From NCBI GenBank assembly GCA_937888775.1, contig CALAQT010000178.1, forward strand, positions 1 through 5,771: a DNA stretch of 5,771 bases, written 5' to 3'. The notes under the pieces were generated by a model. That model saw only the letters and a program-made list of their open reading frames with translations. It ran no database searches and was not told where the DNA came from. Positions within the stretch are counted from its first letter, which is position 1. Each line of letters starts with the position of its first letter. Shown here piece after piece: positions 1 through 5,717 of this stretch. This DNA is from an uncultured Actinomycetes bacterium. Lineage in GTDB: Bacteria; Actinomycetota; Thermoleophilia; Solirubrobacterales; Solirubrobacteraceae. The translations under genes were made by a program, and so were the position numbers.

Positions 1-2
1 CA

Positions 3-152
3 ACAGCCAGAATTCATGCCATTGGTACGAGACTTGCAGGAGTCACCACTAGGTCTGACAAGTCCGGTCAGTTGGATCGTGAGGCGGCTGCCCTCCTCGC
101 GCAGGTTGAGCGCGAAGAGAACGACGACCGAGCAAGATTCCCGTCGTCCTGA
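3..152 (+). CDS. C-terminal fragment of an unrecognised protein, cut by the left edge
   Basis: An open frame enters from the left edge and stops at TGA 150-152, giving 49 residues with no start codon inside the window. The text looks like a real protein end: a mixed N-terminal part (T-A-R-I-H-A-I-G) is followed by a charged, probably helical stretch (Q-L-D-R-E-A-A-A-L-L-A-Q-V-E-R-E-E-N-D-D-R), with none of the arginine/proline/serine excess seen in the other frames here. I recognise no family or domain. It points the same way as the coupling protein and relaxase but is separated from them by about 590 gene-poor bases and a leftward ORF, so a shared operon is doubtful. It could also be a chance open frame, because 49 codons without a stop are not rare in GC-rich DNA. 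Confidence 0.35.
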   Translation, partial: TARIHAIGTRLAGVTTRSDKSGQLDREAAALLAQVEREENDDRARFPSS

Positions 153-738
153 TGCCATCTGGCGCGGCGCTTACGCCGCGCAGCCGACTCCGGGAACCAC
201 TAGCCCGGTCATCCGGCCCGAGTGTCGGACCGAGATACCCTCGTCAAGCTCCTCCTCCTCGATTGCGGCCACGAGATCCGCGCCGACCTGACGGCTCCTT
301 GCCATCGCCGGCGCCGCGCGCCTGCTTAACAGCGAACGCGGTCGCGCCGACGTCCCGGCGTAGTCGACGCCTAGCTCAAGCGATGAAGTACTGGCTGTTG
401 CTTCAGTCCCGCCGGCCAAGATCGCTCGCTTGTGGTTCCGCGTGGAAGCACGCGCCGGCACCTCACGCGCGGAGGTCGAGAACTCCGTCGCGGACGGCGC
501 TCCTGTTCTCCCAGAGTGCAAGCGTCCGGACTTGTCCAACCCTCAGTCTTTGCTCGCTTGTGCCTTCGCCCAAGAGCAGTCGTCCGCGACAGACGCCCCC
601 GACGCACGAGAGCAACGAAAAGGAGGCGCGGGCGCCACAACAGTCCCGGCCGCTCGCGTTCGCCCGATTCGCGAGCAGGGCAACGGGATCGTGGGCGTGA
701 GCTTTGCGCCTGATCTCTTGGTTCGGTCTTCGGGCTTG
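153..738. other. Gene-poor stretch, possibly degraded DNA
   Basis: No frame on either strand carries a recognisable domain, a good ribosome binding site and consistent GC-rich third positions together. Two weak possibilities are recorded. On the plus strand, a frame open from 364 reads as plausible protein to about 700 but has no ATG or GTG start, only TTG at 430, directly after a TAG at 361. On the minus strand, an ATG near 303 begins a 43-codon reading ending at 171 with an acidic E-E-E-E-L-D-E run, but no Shine-Dalgarno sequence precedes it. The stretch also looks less GC-rich than the relaxase gene. No tRNA, strong terminator or long inverted repeat was seen. It is most simply read as eroded sequence between a lost upstream gene and the truncated coupling protein. 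Confidence 0.45.
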
Positions 739-1089
739 TCAGCTGTCGTGGTGTCCGACGTGGTTGAGTGCGGTTTTGATCGCGGCGCTCGGCTCGGTCA
801 CGGTCCCGATCGGGAGCGCGTGTCCGTAGAGGTCGTCGCCGGTGGCGGCGCCTTCTTTGGCCCGTTCGCGGCTGGCGATGTGTTTGGGGATGAGCCAGAG
901 GTTGGTGCCGGGCTTTGCGAGCCATGCGAGGATTTGGGTGTTTTTGCTGGCGAGTAGTAGGTAGGTGCGGGTCAGGGCGGTTGGTCGGAGCACATGTGGC
1001 TTTTCGGGGGTGCGGCGGTTGCGGTGGTCGCCGGTGTTCTGCGCGCGGTCGTGGGACGGGGCGTTGTTGATGGCGCGCGCGATGGTCAC
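739..1089 (-). CDS. Hypothetical protein on the opposite strand, start uncertain
   Basis: The frame runs leftward from GTG 1089 to TGA at 741-739 (116 codons). From about 993 leftward its composition is that of a real protein: Y-L-L-L-A-S-K-N-T, then W-L-A-K-P-G-T-N-L-W-L-I-P-K-H-I-A-S-R-E-R, then D-D-L-Y-G-H-A-L-P-I-G. Codons end mostly in C or G, with some A (AAA, CAA, GCA, GGA), like the 3' half of the relaxase gene. The plus strand opposite is broken by TAG codons at 955, 958 and 962. The first 32 residues overlap the coupling-protein frame antisense and share its third codon positions, so they may be a shadow. GTG at 993-991 would then be a better start (84 residues), though without a clear Shine-Dalgarno sequence. 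The 5' end may instead have been lost with the coupling protein's N-terminus. I recognise no family, signal peptide or clear membrane segment. Confidence 0.42.
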   Translation of the reverse strand: MTIARAINNAPSHDRAQNTGDHRNRRTPEKPHVLRPTALTRTYLLLASKNTQILAWLAKPGTNLWLIPKHIASRERAKEGAATGDDLYGHALPIGTVTEPSAAIKTALNHVGHHDS

Positions 1090-2065
1090 CGCCAGCAGCG
1101 TCGGAGTGGGGACGTCTGATCAGTCGCATTGGTCAAGGCGCGCGCAGGCGCTGCTCGCACCGTTGTTGCATGCCGCCGCGGTCAGCGGCCGCGGTGTCGG
1201 CGAGGTGGTGGATTGGGTGATGTGCCACGAGCTCGACGAGCCCGGGATGCTGCTCGAGCAGCACGGCTCGCCGTTGGCGGTCAGTGTGCTGGTCGGGTTG
1301 GCGAACACGGAGGCGCGGGAGCGCTCCTCGATCTTCTCCGCCGCCGCCGACGCGCTGGACGCCTACAGCTCCCAGGCCGCGCTGGTCGCCTCCGGGCCGC
1401 CGAACTTCTTCGCGGAACGGTTCGCGGTCTCTCGCGACACCGTGTACATCCACGCGCCGGGTGAGCATCAGGCCGCGGTCGCCCCGCTGGTCTGCGGGCT
1501 GCTGTCAGAGATCCGCCGCGCGACCTACGACGCGCACCGCAACGGCTCGCTTCGGGGGCGGGTGTTGTTCGCGCTGGACGAGGTCGCGAACATCGCTCCG
1601 CTTGGCGAGCTGCCGCAGATCGCCTCAGAAGGCGGCGGCCAAGGCCTCTCGCTCCTCGCCGCCCTGCAGGACCTCAGCCAGGCCCGCGCCCGGTGGGGTC
1701 CAGCCGCCGACGGATTCCTGACCCTGTTCGGCGCAAAGCTGATCCTCCCCGGGATCGCCGACGCAAAGACGCTTGAGACGATCTCGCTCGCGCTCGGCGA
1801 ATATGACCGGCAGGTCGTCTCCCACACCCGGTCGCGGGTTCCTGGGTCGTTTGCTTCGCAGCGAAGCCAGACAGTGTCGACTCAGCGCCAGCGGGTGCTC
1901 TCGCCGGGCGAGGTCGCGAACATCCCCGCCGGCCGCGGCTTGTATCTCGACGGCGTCGACTGGCGGCTGCTGGCCCTCACCCCCGCGCATCGCGACGAGC
2001 CGTGGAAGTCGCTCACGCAGGTGCCGCGCGGATCCGCGCCGGGTGAGCCCGGGAGCCTGCTGTGA
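965..2065 (+). CDS. traG: TraG/VirD4-type conjugative coupling protein, N-terminally truncated
   Basis: Coupling proteins are hexameric inner-membrane ATPases that pass the relaxosome to the type IV secretion channel. This frame has 366 residues counted from GTG 965. It opens in the middle of the nucleotide-binding domain: R-W-S-P-V (20-24), S-W-D-G-A-L (29-34) and G-T-S-D-Q-S-H-W (49-56) are typical of actinobacterial family members. A Walker B follows (L-F-A-L-D-E, acidic pair D205/E206), then the E-V-A-N-I-A-P-L and G-G-G-Q-G-L-S-L-L-A-A-L-Q-D segment of the TraM-recognition domain, and the usual C-terminal end near T-P-A-H-R-D-E-P-W. The N-terminal membrane helices and Walker A loop, which come before R-W-S-P in full proteins of roughly 550-650 residues, are missing, and a TAG (962-964) lies directly upstream in frame. 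Start 965 has no convincing ribosome binding site; ATG 1070 and ATG 1082 are alternatives. A non-functional remnant is most likely. Family assignment is firm; loss of function is inferred. Confidence 0.85.
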   Translation: MRVRAVGRSTCGFSGVRRLRWSPVFCARSWDGALLMARAMVTASSVGVGTSDQSHWSRRAQALLAPLLHAAAVSGRGVGEVVDWVMCHELDEPGMLLEQHGSPLAVSVLVGLANTEARERSSIFSAAADALDAYSSQAALVASGPPNFFAERFAVSRDTVYIHAPGEHQAAVAPLVCGLLSEIRRATYDAHRNGSLRGRVLFALDEVANIAPLGELPQIASEGGGQGLSLLAALQDLSQARARWGPAADGFLTLFGAKLILPGIADAKTLETISLALGEYDRQVVSHTRSRVPGSFASQRSQTVSTQRQRVLSPGEVANIPAGRGLYLDGVDWRLLALTPAHRDEPWKSLTQVPRGSAPGEPGSLL

Positions 2066-2104
2066 GCGTCCCGACGGCGGGGACGTCTTGGGACGTCTTG
2101 ATCA

Positions 2105-2127
2105 GCACTGCCAGTGCGTACAGTGTA
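2105..2127. repeat. Two adjacent perfect palindromes in the traG-traA gap
   Basis: GCACTG (2105-2110) and CAGTGC (2112-2117) form a 6-bp inverted repeat around one C. One base later TACA (2119-2122) and TGTA (2124-2127) form a second around one G. The element CAGTG is shared by both (2112-2116 and 2121-2125). With one-base spacers these suit dimeric protein binding or cruciform extrusion better than an RNA terminator, and no T run follows. They form the core of the oriT candidate. Confidence 0.5.
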
Positions 2128-2165
2128 TTGCTGTCGACGGGGCATCTTGGGGGACGTCTTGGAGC

Positions 2166-2170
2166 GGGGA
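2166..2170 (+). promoter_or_regulatory. Ribosome binding site deciding the relaxase GTG start
   Basis: GGGGA lies seven bases before GTG 2178. A second purine block, GGAG at 2161-2164, is 13 bases away. The frame is open far upstream (to about 1773, inside the coupling-protein gene), so the start rests on this site and on the protein: family members begin with a few residues followed by L-T-V-A-K-I-T, which matches GTG 2178. No ATG or GTG in this frame lies between the coupling-protein stop and 2178; a TTG at 2088 is the only other candidate and would add 30 residues unlike the family. Confidence 0.5.
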
Positions 2171-2177
2171 CGTCCTG

Positions 2178-5100
2178 GTGCTGACGGTCGCGAAGATCAC
2201 CGCGGGGGGAGCGGTCGGCTACGCGGAGTATCTCGACGGACGGTCACAACCGGCGGAGCTGGGCGACTATTACCTCAGGGACGGGGAGCGGGTCGAGGCG
2301 GCGGGACGGTGGGCGGCGGGCGCGGTTGCCGTTCGCTGCGACCCGGATCAGCCGGTCGGCGGCGAGGCGTTGCGCGCTCTGATGGCGGTCCGACGCCCGG
2401 ACAGCGGCCTGCCTCTTCGTCGGGTGGGCGGGAATGGTGAGGCTGTTGCGGCGCTTGACGCGACCTTCTCTGCACCGAAGTCCGTCAGCGCGGCCTGGGC
2501 CCTTTCAGGCGGTGAGTTGCGGGAGCGGATCGAGCGTGCGCACGAGCAGGCGATCGACCGCGCGCTCGCCTACAGCACCCGGATGGTGCCGATGATCCGC
2601 GAACGGGTCGACAGCAAGACTGTCATCCACGCGAAGGCCGGGGCGCTGGTCGCGACGAGCTGGCGGCACACGACCGCGCGCGCGGTCGGCGGCCGGCCGC
2701 CCGACCCGCAATTGCACTCCCACGTGCTGCTGCACGGAGCGGTGCGGCGTGATGGCCGGATCGTCGCGATCGACTCGCGCTCCTGGCTGGTACACCAGCG
2801 CGAGGTCGGCGCGGCGTATCGCACCGAACTCGCCCACGAACTTCTCCAGGTCGGGTTCGGGATAGAGCGAGGAACCGGGCGCGGAGGCAGGTACTTCGAG
2901 ATCGAGGGAGTCCCCGGCCGTCTGATCGACCGGTGGTCCAGTCGCCACCACCAGGTCAGAGCCGTGATCGACGCACGTCTGCGCCACAAGCAGTCGGCGT
3001 TGGAGGCGATCATCGCTAGCGGCGCCCAGGACGCGCAGCGAGCGGCGGTGCGGCTTGAGCGGCTTCGGCGGTGGGGCCAGCTGGCGCCCAGGGAGGACCG
3101 GGCGGTCGCCGCATTCACCCGCGACCGAAAGCAGCTCGTCACCCGTGGCGATCTCGACAGGCACTGGGCGCAGACGGGGCGGGCGGTCGGGTTCGACACC
3201 CGAGAGGTCGAGCGGCTCCGCTCGCCGCGACGGTCGCTGGAGCCGGCCGGGGATCGCGAGCTGCTTGGGCGCTTGACAGAGTTCGACGCGACGTTCAACG
3301 ACCGCGAAGCGCGCGCCGTCGCGCTCGAGGCGTCCACCGGTGCCACGATCCGCGCGTCGCTTTGGAGCCTTCACGAGCTGCGCTCTAGAGATGAGCTGCT
3401 GGCGCTGCTCGACGGCCGCACCACCACCCGCGCACATCGACGCGCCGAGCAGCGAACCGTCACGCTTGCCGAACAGCTCGCCGGCGCTCTCGTCACACCA
3501 ATCCGGCCCGAGCTGGTCGAGGCGCAGACCGATGCGCTCGACGCACAGTTACAAGCCAATGGGGGGGTGCTCGCCGACGAGCAGCGCGAGGCTGTCCAGC
3601 TGGCGTGCGCTGACCGGCGGCTGGTGCTGGTCGAAGGACAGGCGGGCACCGGTAAGAGCACCGCGCTCGTCGGGGTCTCCCGTGCACATCAGGCCGACGG
3701 CCGCCAGATCGTCGTTACGAGCACGGCTGCGCTCGCGGCCGAGCGGCTCGCGCGCGAGCTCACCGCCGCCGGCGTTAACGCCATCCCTTATTCCACTGTC
3801 GGGTTGCACGCCGCGCTGGCTGCGGGTCATATGACGCTCGATCCAGGCACGACCGTTATCCACGACGAAGCGGCACTCGCGTCTACCCGCGAACAACACC
3901 AGCTCCTCTCAGCGGTCCAGGCGTCTGGGGCGAGGTTGATCGAGGTCGGCGACCCCGGCCAATCCCTGGCGGTCGGCGCCGGCGGCCTGTGGCCGCACCT
4001 CGAACAAGCCGCCCAGGACACCCAGGCGCTTGTTGTCCTGAAGCGCAACGTGCGCGCCCGCGACCCCGCCGACCGCCGCGACCAGAGCCGCTTCCGCAAC
4101 GGACAGCAACAGCGCGCACTGGCCGGCTACGCCGATCGCGCTCGCGTGACGATCCACCCCGAGCAGCGCCACGCCGAGGACGCAGCGCTCGAGGCCGCGC
4201 ACCGTCACCGAGAAGCCGGCAAGCAGACACTTGTGATCGCGCAGACCTCGAACGAGCATCTCGATGAGCTCAACGCCCGCGCGCAGGCGATCCGCTCAGA
4301 GCACGGCGAGCTTGGCGACGGCTCCCTCGCGATCACCGGCAAGCCCTACCAGCTACACGCCGGCGACCGCGTCCAGATCCGCCGAACGATCCTTCACCGT
4401 GATTTCGGGCAGCTCCGCAACGGCGCGACCGGCGACATCCTCGACGCCGACCCCGCGCGCGAGCTGCTCACACTGCGCCTTGCCGACGAGCGGGAGCTGA
4501 CGCTCGACCGCGCGCAGATCGACCGCGCGGACATCCGCCTCTGCTATGTCCAGCATCCGTTTCCCGCCCAAGGACAAACGACCGACACCACGCACGTCAT
4601 CGTCGCCCAGCACGCCACGCAGGAAGGATGCTACGTCGCGCTCACCCGCGCGAGCCACAGCACGCACATCCACGCAAGCCTCGAACAGCTCGACCCCGAC
4701 GACCAGGAGGACCCGCTGCTCACACTCGCGCAACGGATGAGCCAGTCAGAACCAGATGTGCCATCGATCCGCACTCCGCTCGCGCACGAGAACGAGATCG
4801 AGGAGCAACTCGCCCGTGAGCTGGCCGACCGCCCGCCAGTGATCGACAACCACCGCCAGCTCGACCAACCCGAGGGCAGCATCGAAATGTCAGACAAGGA
4901 CGGCCAAGACCCGCGGGAGCGCGGGAGCGCATCCGCATCTCCAGGCGTGATCGCTGTTCTCGGACCGCGACCGCACACGGCCGACCCGAGCCTCGCCGCA
5001 TGGGAGCTCGCCGCGAACGCGATCCAGCAGTACCGGACCGCCTACAACATCGCACCCGACGAACCCGTCCTGCTCGGACCGACGCCCGCCGCCGGCGAGT

Positions 5101-5267
5101 TCCAGCAACGCTACGACCGCCGTCAAGCAGCCGCCGCAGTGCTCGACGCCCTCGACAAGCTCGAGCGTCCGGGCTTTCGACGCGGACTTGCGAATGAGCG
5201 CGTCGAGACGCCGCATATCGCCCGCAACGAGCCAGGACACGAACCAGCTGTCGGTTGGGAACCGTGA
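2178..5267 (+). CDS. traA: TraA-type MOBF conjugative relaxase-helicase
   Basis: A 1029-residue protein that nicks one strand at oriT through a tyrosine, stays bound to the 5' end, and unwinds the DNA for transfer. The N-terminal TrwC-type relaxase domain spans about 1-255. Candidate catalytic tyrosines are Y15/Y18 and Y31/Y32 (G-D-Y-Y-L-R-D-G resembles the TrwC active-site region). The family motif D-A-T-F-S-A-P-K-S-V-S starts at D94. The metal-binding histidines are H164, H180 and H182 (P-Q-L-H-S-H-V). The helicase domain runs from about 465: Walker A G-Q-A-G-T-G-K-S (G487-S494, K493), Walker B D563-E564-A, G-D-P-G-Q (591-595), and the arginine motif Y-V-A-L-T-R-A (Y819, R824). A tail of about 190 residues ends the protein and includes W942 and A-I-Q-Q-Y-R-T-A-Y-N-I. 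All key residues are intact, so it looks functional. It was probably once co-transcribed with the coupling protein, 112 bp upstream. A run of seven G at 3561-3567 is the one place where a sequencing slip could hide. Confidence 0.95.
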   Translation: MLTVAKITAGGAVGYAEYLDGRSQPAELGDYYLRDGERVEAAGRWAAGAVAVRCDPDQPVGGEALRALMAVRRPDSGLPLRRVGGNGEAVAALDATFSAPKSVSAAWALSGGELRERIERAHEQAIDRALAYSTRMVPMIRERVDSKTVIHAKAGALVATSWRHTTARAVGGRPPDPQLHSHVLLHGAVRRDGRIVAIDSRSWLVHQREVGAAYRTELAHELLQVGFGIERGTGRGGRYFEIEGVPGRLIDRWSSRHHQVRAVIDARLRHKQSALEAIIASGAQDAQRAAVRLERLRRWGQLAPREDRAVAAFTRDRKQLVTRGDLDRHWAQTGRAVGFDTREVERLRSPRRSLEPAGDRELLGRLTEFDATFNDREARAVALEASTGATIRASLWSLHELRSRDELLALLDGRTTTRAHRRAEQRTVTLAEQLAGALVTPIRPELVEAQTDALDAQLQANGGVLADEQREAVQLACADRRLVLVEGQAGTGKSTALVGVSRAHQADGRQIVVTSTAALAAERLARELTAAGVNAIPYSTVGLHAALAAGHMTLDPGTTVIHDEAALASTREQHQLLSAVQASGARLIEVGDPGQSLAVGAGGLWPHLEQAAQDTQALVVLKRNVRARDPADRRDQSRFRNGQQQRALAGYADRARVTIHPEQRHAEDAALEAAHRHREAGKQTLVIAQTSNEHLDELNARAQAIRSEHGELGDGSLAITGKPYQLHAGDRVQIRRTILHRDFGQLRNGATGDILDADPARELLTLRLADERELTLDRAQIDRADIRLCYVQHPFPAQGQTTDTTHVIVAQHATQEGCYVALTRASHSTHIHASLEQLDPDDQEDPLLTLAQRMSQSEPDVPSIRTPLAHENEIEEQLARELADRPPVIDNHRQLDQPEGSIEMSDKDGQDPRERGSASASPGVIAVLGPRPHTADPSLAAWELAANAIQQYRTAYNIAPDEPVLLGPTPAAGEFQQRYDRRQAAAAVLDALDKLERPGFRRGLANERVETPHIARNEPGHEPAVGWEP

Positions 5268-5344
5268 GCCACGCAGGTTGGCCGTGGAGCCTGGGAGGCG
5301 CCCGTGCTCGGGTTCAACAGTTTCCGATCGTTGTCCAGGAAATT

Positions 5345-5515
5345 GATCTCCGCGCGCGAGGAACCGTTCCCGAGCAAGGACGCGAGGGCAATGTGACGAT
5401 TTCCGCGCGCGTATAACTTTGCAGTACCAACCAACCGAACCATCTGTCCTCTCTCCGATCACCGCGCGCGATCTCCCGGCCGGGCACGGACGCCCGGCCC
5501 AACCTCCGCGCGCGA
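5345..5515 (+). repeat. Dispersed GATNWCCGCGCGCG direct repeats
   Basis: Three spaced copies share a 14-base pattern: GATCTCCGCGCGCG (5345-5358), GATTTCCGCGCGCG (5398-5411) and GATCACCGCGCGCG (5457-5470). A fourth, AACCTCCGCGCGCG (5501-5514), keeps only the 3' ten bases. The starts are 53, 59 and 44 bases apart. Regular spacing in non-coding DNA next to a conjugation gene suits iterons or binding sites of a replication or partition protein. However, CG-alternating runs are common in this sequence, including inside the relaxase gene, so chance cannot be excluded. Confidence 0.4.
5478..5499. repeat. Strong GC hairpin after the relaxase gene
   Basis: GGCCGGGC (5478-5485) and GCCCGGCC (5492-5499) form a perfect 8-bp stem around the loop ACGGAC, about 210 bases beyond the relaxase stop. 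No T run follows on either strand, so it is not a standard intrinsic terminator. Some actinobacterial terminators lack the T run, which keeps that role possible. It lies between the third and fourth copies of the CCGCGCGCG motif and could belong to the same binding region. Confidence 0.4.
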
Positions 5516-5717
5516 CCACAACGACAGACACCTCAGCCACCGCATCCACCCTCGCTGCCGGCCGTTCGACCACGACACGCGGTCACGTCCACGTTAGACC
5601 TAGCGCCCAAGGCACACCGGGACCCCGGACAAGGCTCCGACACAAGGCAGCTAACCGCGACCGCCGCAACCACGCGTTTGCACAAGCGCGCCGCTTGGCC
5701 CGATCGGATCAAAAGCG

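Larger units (their letters stand above)
2066..2177. other. Candidate origin of transfer / regulatory gap before the relaxase
   Basis: This 112-bp gap separates the coupling-protein stop from the relaxase start. It is dense in short structure: a tandem GGACGTCTTG pair (2081-2100), a palindrome GCACTG-C-CAGTGC (2105-2117), a second palindrome TACA-G-TGTA (2119-2127), then TATTGCTGTCGAC, then two more copies of the ten-mer. MOBF relaxases act at an oriT often close to their gene, and recognise an inverted repeat just 5' of the nick. In R388 the sequence by nic begins TGCGTATTG; here TGCGTA (2115-2120) and TATTG (2126-2130) stand on either side of CAGTG. That resemblance is from memory and short. 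The same bases could form a weak promoter for the relaxase (TTGATC 2098-2103, TACAGT 2119-2124, 15-bp spacing). The oriT role is inference. Confidence 0.35.
2081..2177 (+). repeat. GGACGTCTTG direct-repeat cluster
   Basis: Exact ten-mers GGACGTCTTG occur at 2081-2090, 2091-2100 (tandem) and 2152-2161, with a one-base variant GGACGTCCTG at 2168-2177 directly abutting the relaxase start codon, and a weaker GGCATCTTG at 2141-2149. Each full copy contains the palindrome GACGTC. Four full copies in 97 bases outside any coding sequence is more than expected by chance, and points to a protein-binding site, either a relaxosome accessory site or an operator for the relaxase gene. The last copy would overlap the ribosome-binding region, so a bound protein could block translation initiation or transcription. 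Function is inferred. Confidence 0.6.
5268..5716. other. Gene-free stretch downstream of the relaxase
   Basis: No frame has a credible start and protein-like composition. The longest plus-strand reading (TTG 5419 to 5748) is rich in threonine, arginine and proline and has no ribosome binding site. The long minus-strand reading across 4890-5573 is mostly antisense to the relaxase gene. The stretch holds the repeated CCGCGCGCG motif, an 11-base palindrome GGAAC-C-GTTCC at 5360-5370 and a GC hairpin at 5478-5499, listed separately. Codon-like C-rich and A-rich text after about 5500 could be the eroded remains of a gene, but nothing is recognisable. Confidence 0.45.

Noticed and set aside
430..957. 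175-codon rightward open frame from TTG 430
   Set aside because: The second half is antisense to the 739-1089 ORF and shows the valine/glycine-rich text of a shadow. The first half is more protein-like but has only a TTG start and no ribosome binding site; it is noted under the gene-poor stretch.
371..1129. 252-codon leftward open frame
   Set aside because: Its product is very rich in arginine, proline and histidine, and it overlaps in another frame the better leftward candidate at 739-1089. It looks like a shadow.
1773..2177. Upstream extension of the relaxase frame
   Set aside because: The open frame continues back through the coupling-protein gene, but the extra text is arginine- and serine-rich shadow. 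Family N-termini match GTG 2178.
2505..3437. 310-codon leftward open frame
   Set aside because: It lies wholly antisense to the relaxase gene, whose motifs are intact in this region. It has no recognisable domain and is the usual GC-rich antisense shadow.
5345..5515. CRISPR-like array
   Set aside because: The repeats are only 9-14 bases, inexact and CG-alternating, with uneven spacing. No cas gene is present.
4890..5573. 227-codon leftward open frame over the end of the relaxase gene
   Set aside because: Most of it is antisense to the relaxase tail, and the remainder has no start signal or recognisable domain.
5540..5600. GTTCGACCAC resembling a tRNA T-loop
   Set aside because: No matching acceptor stem, anticodon arm or D arm can be folded around it.
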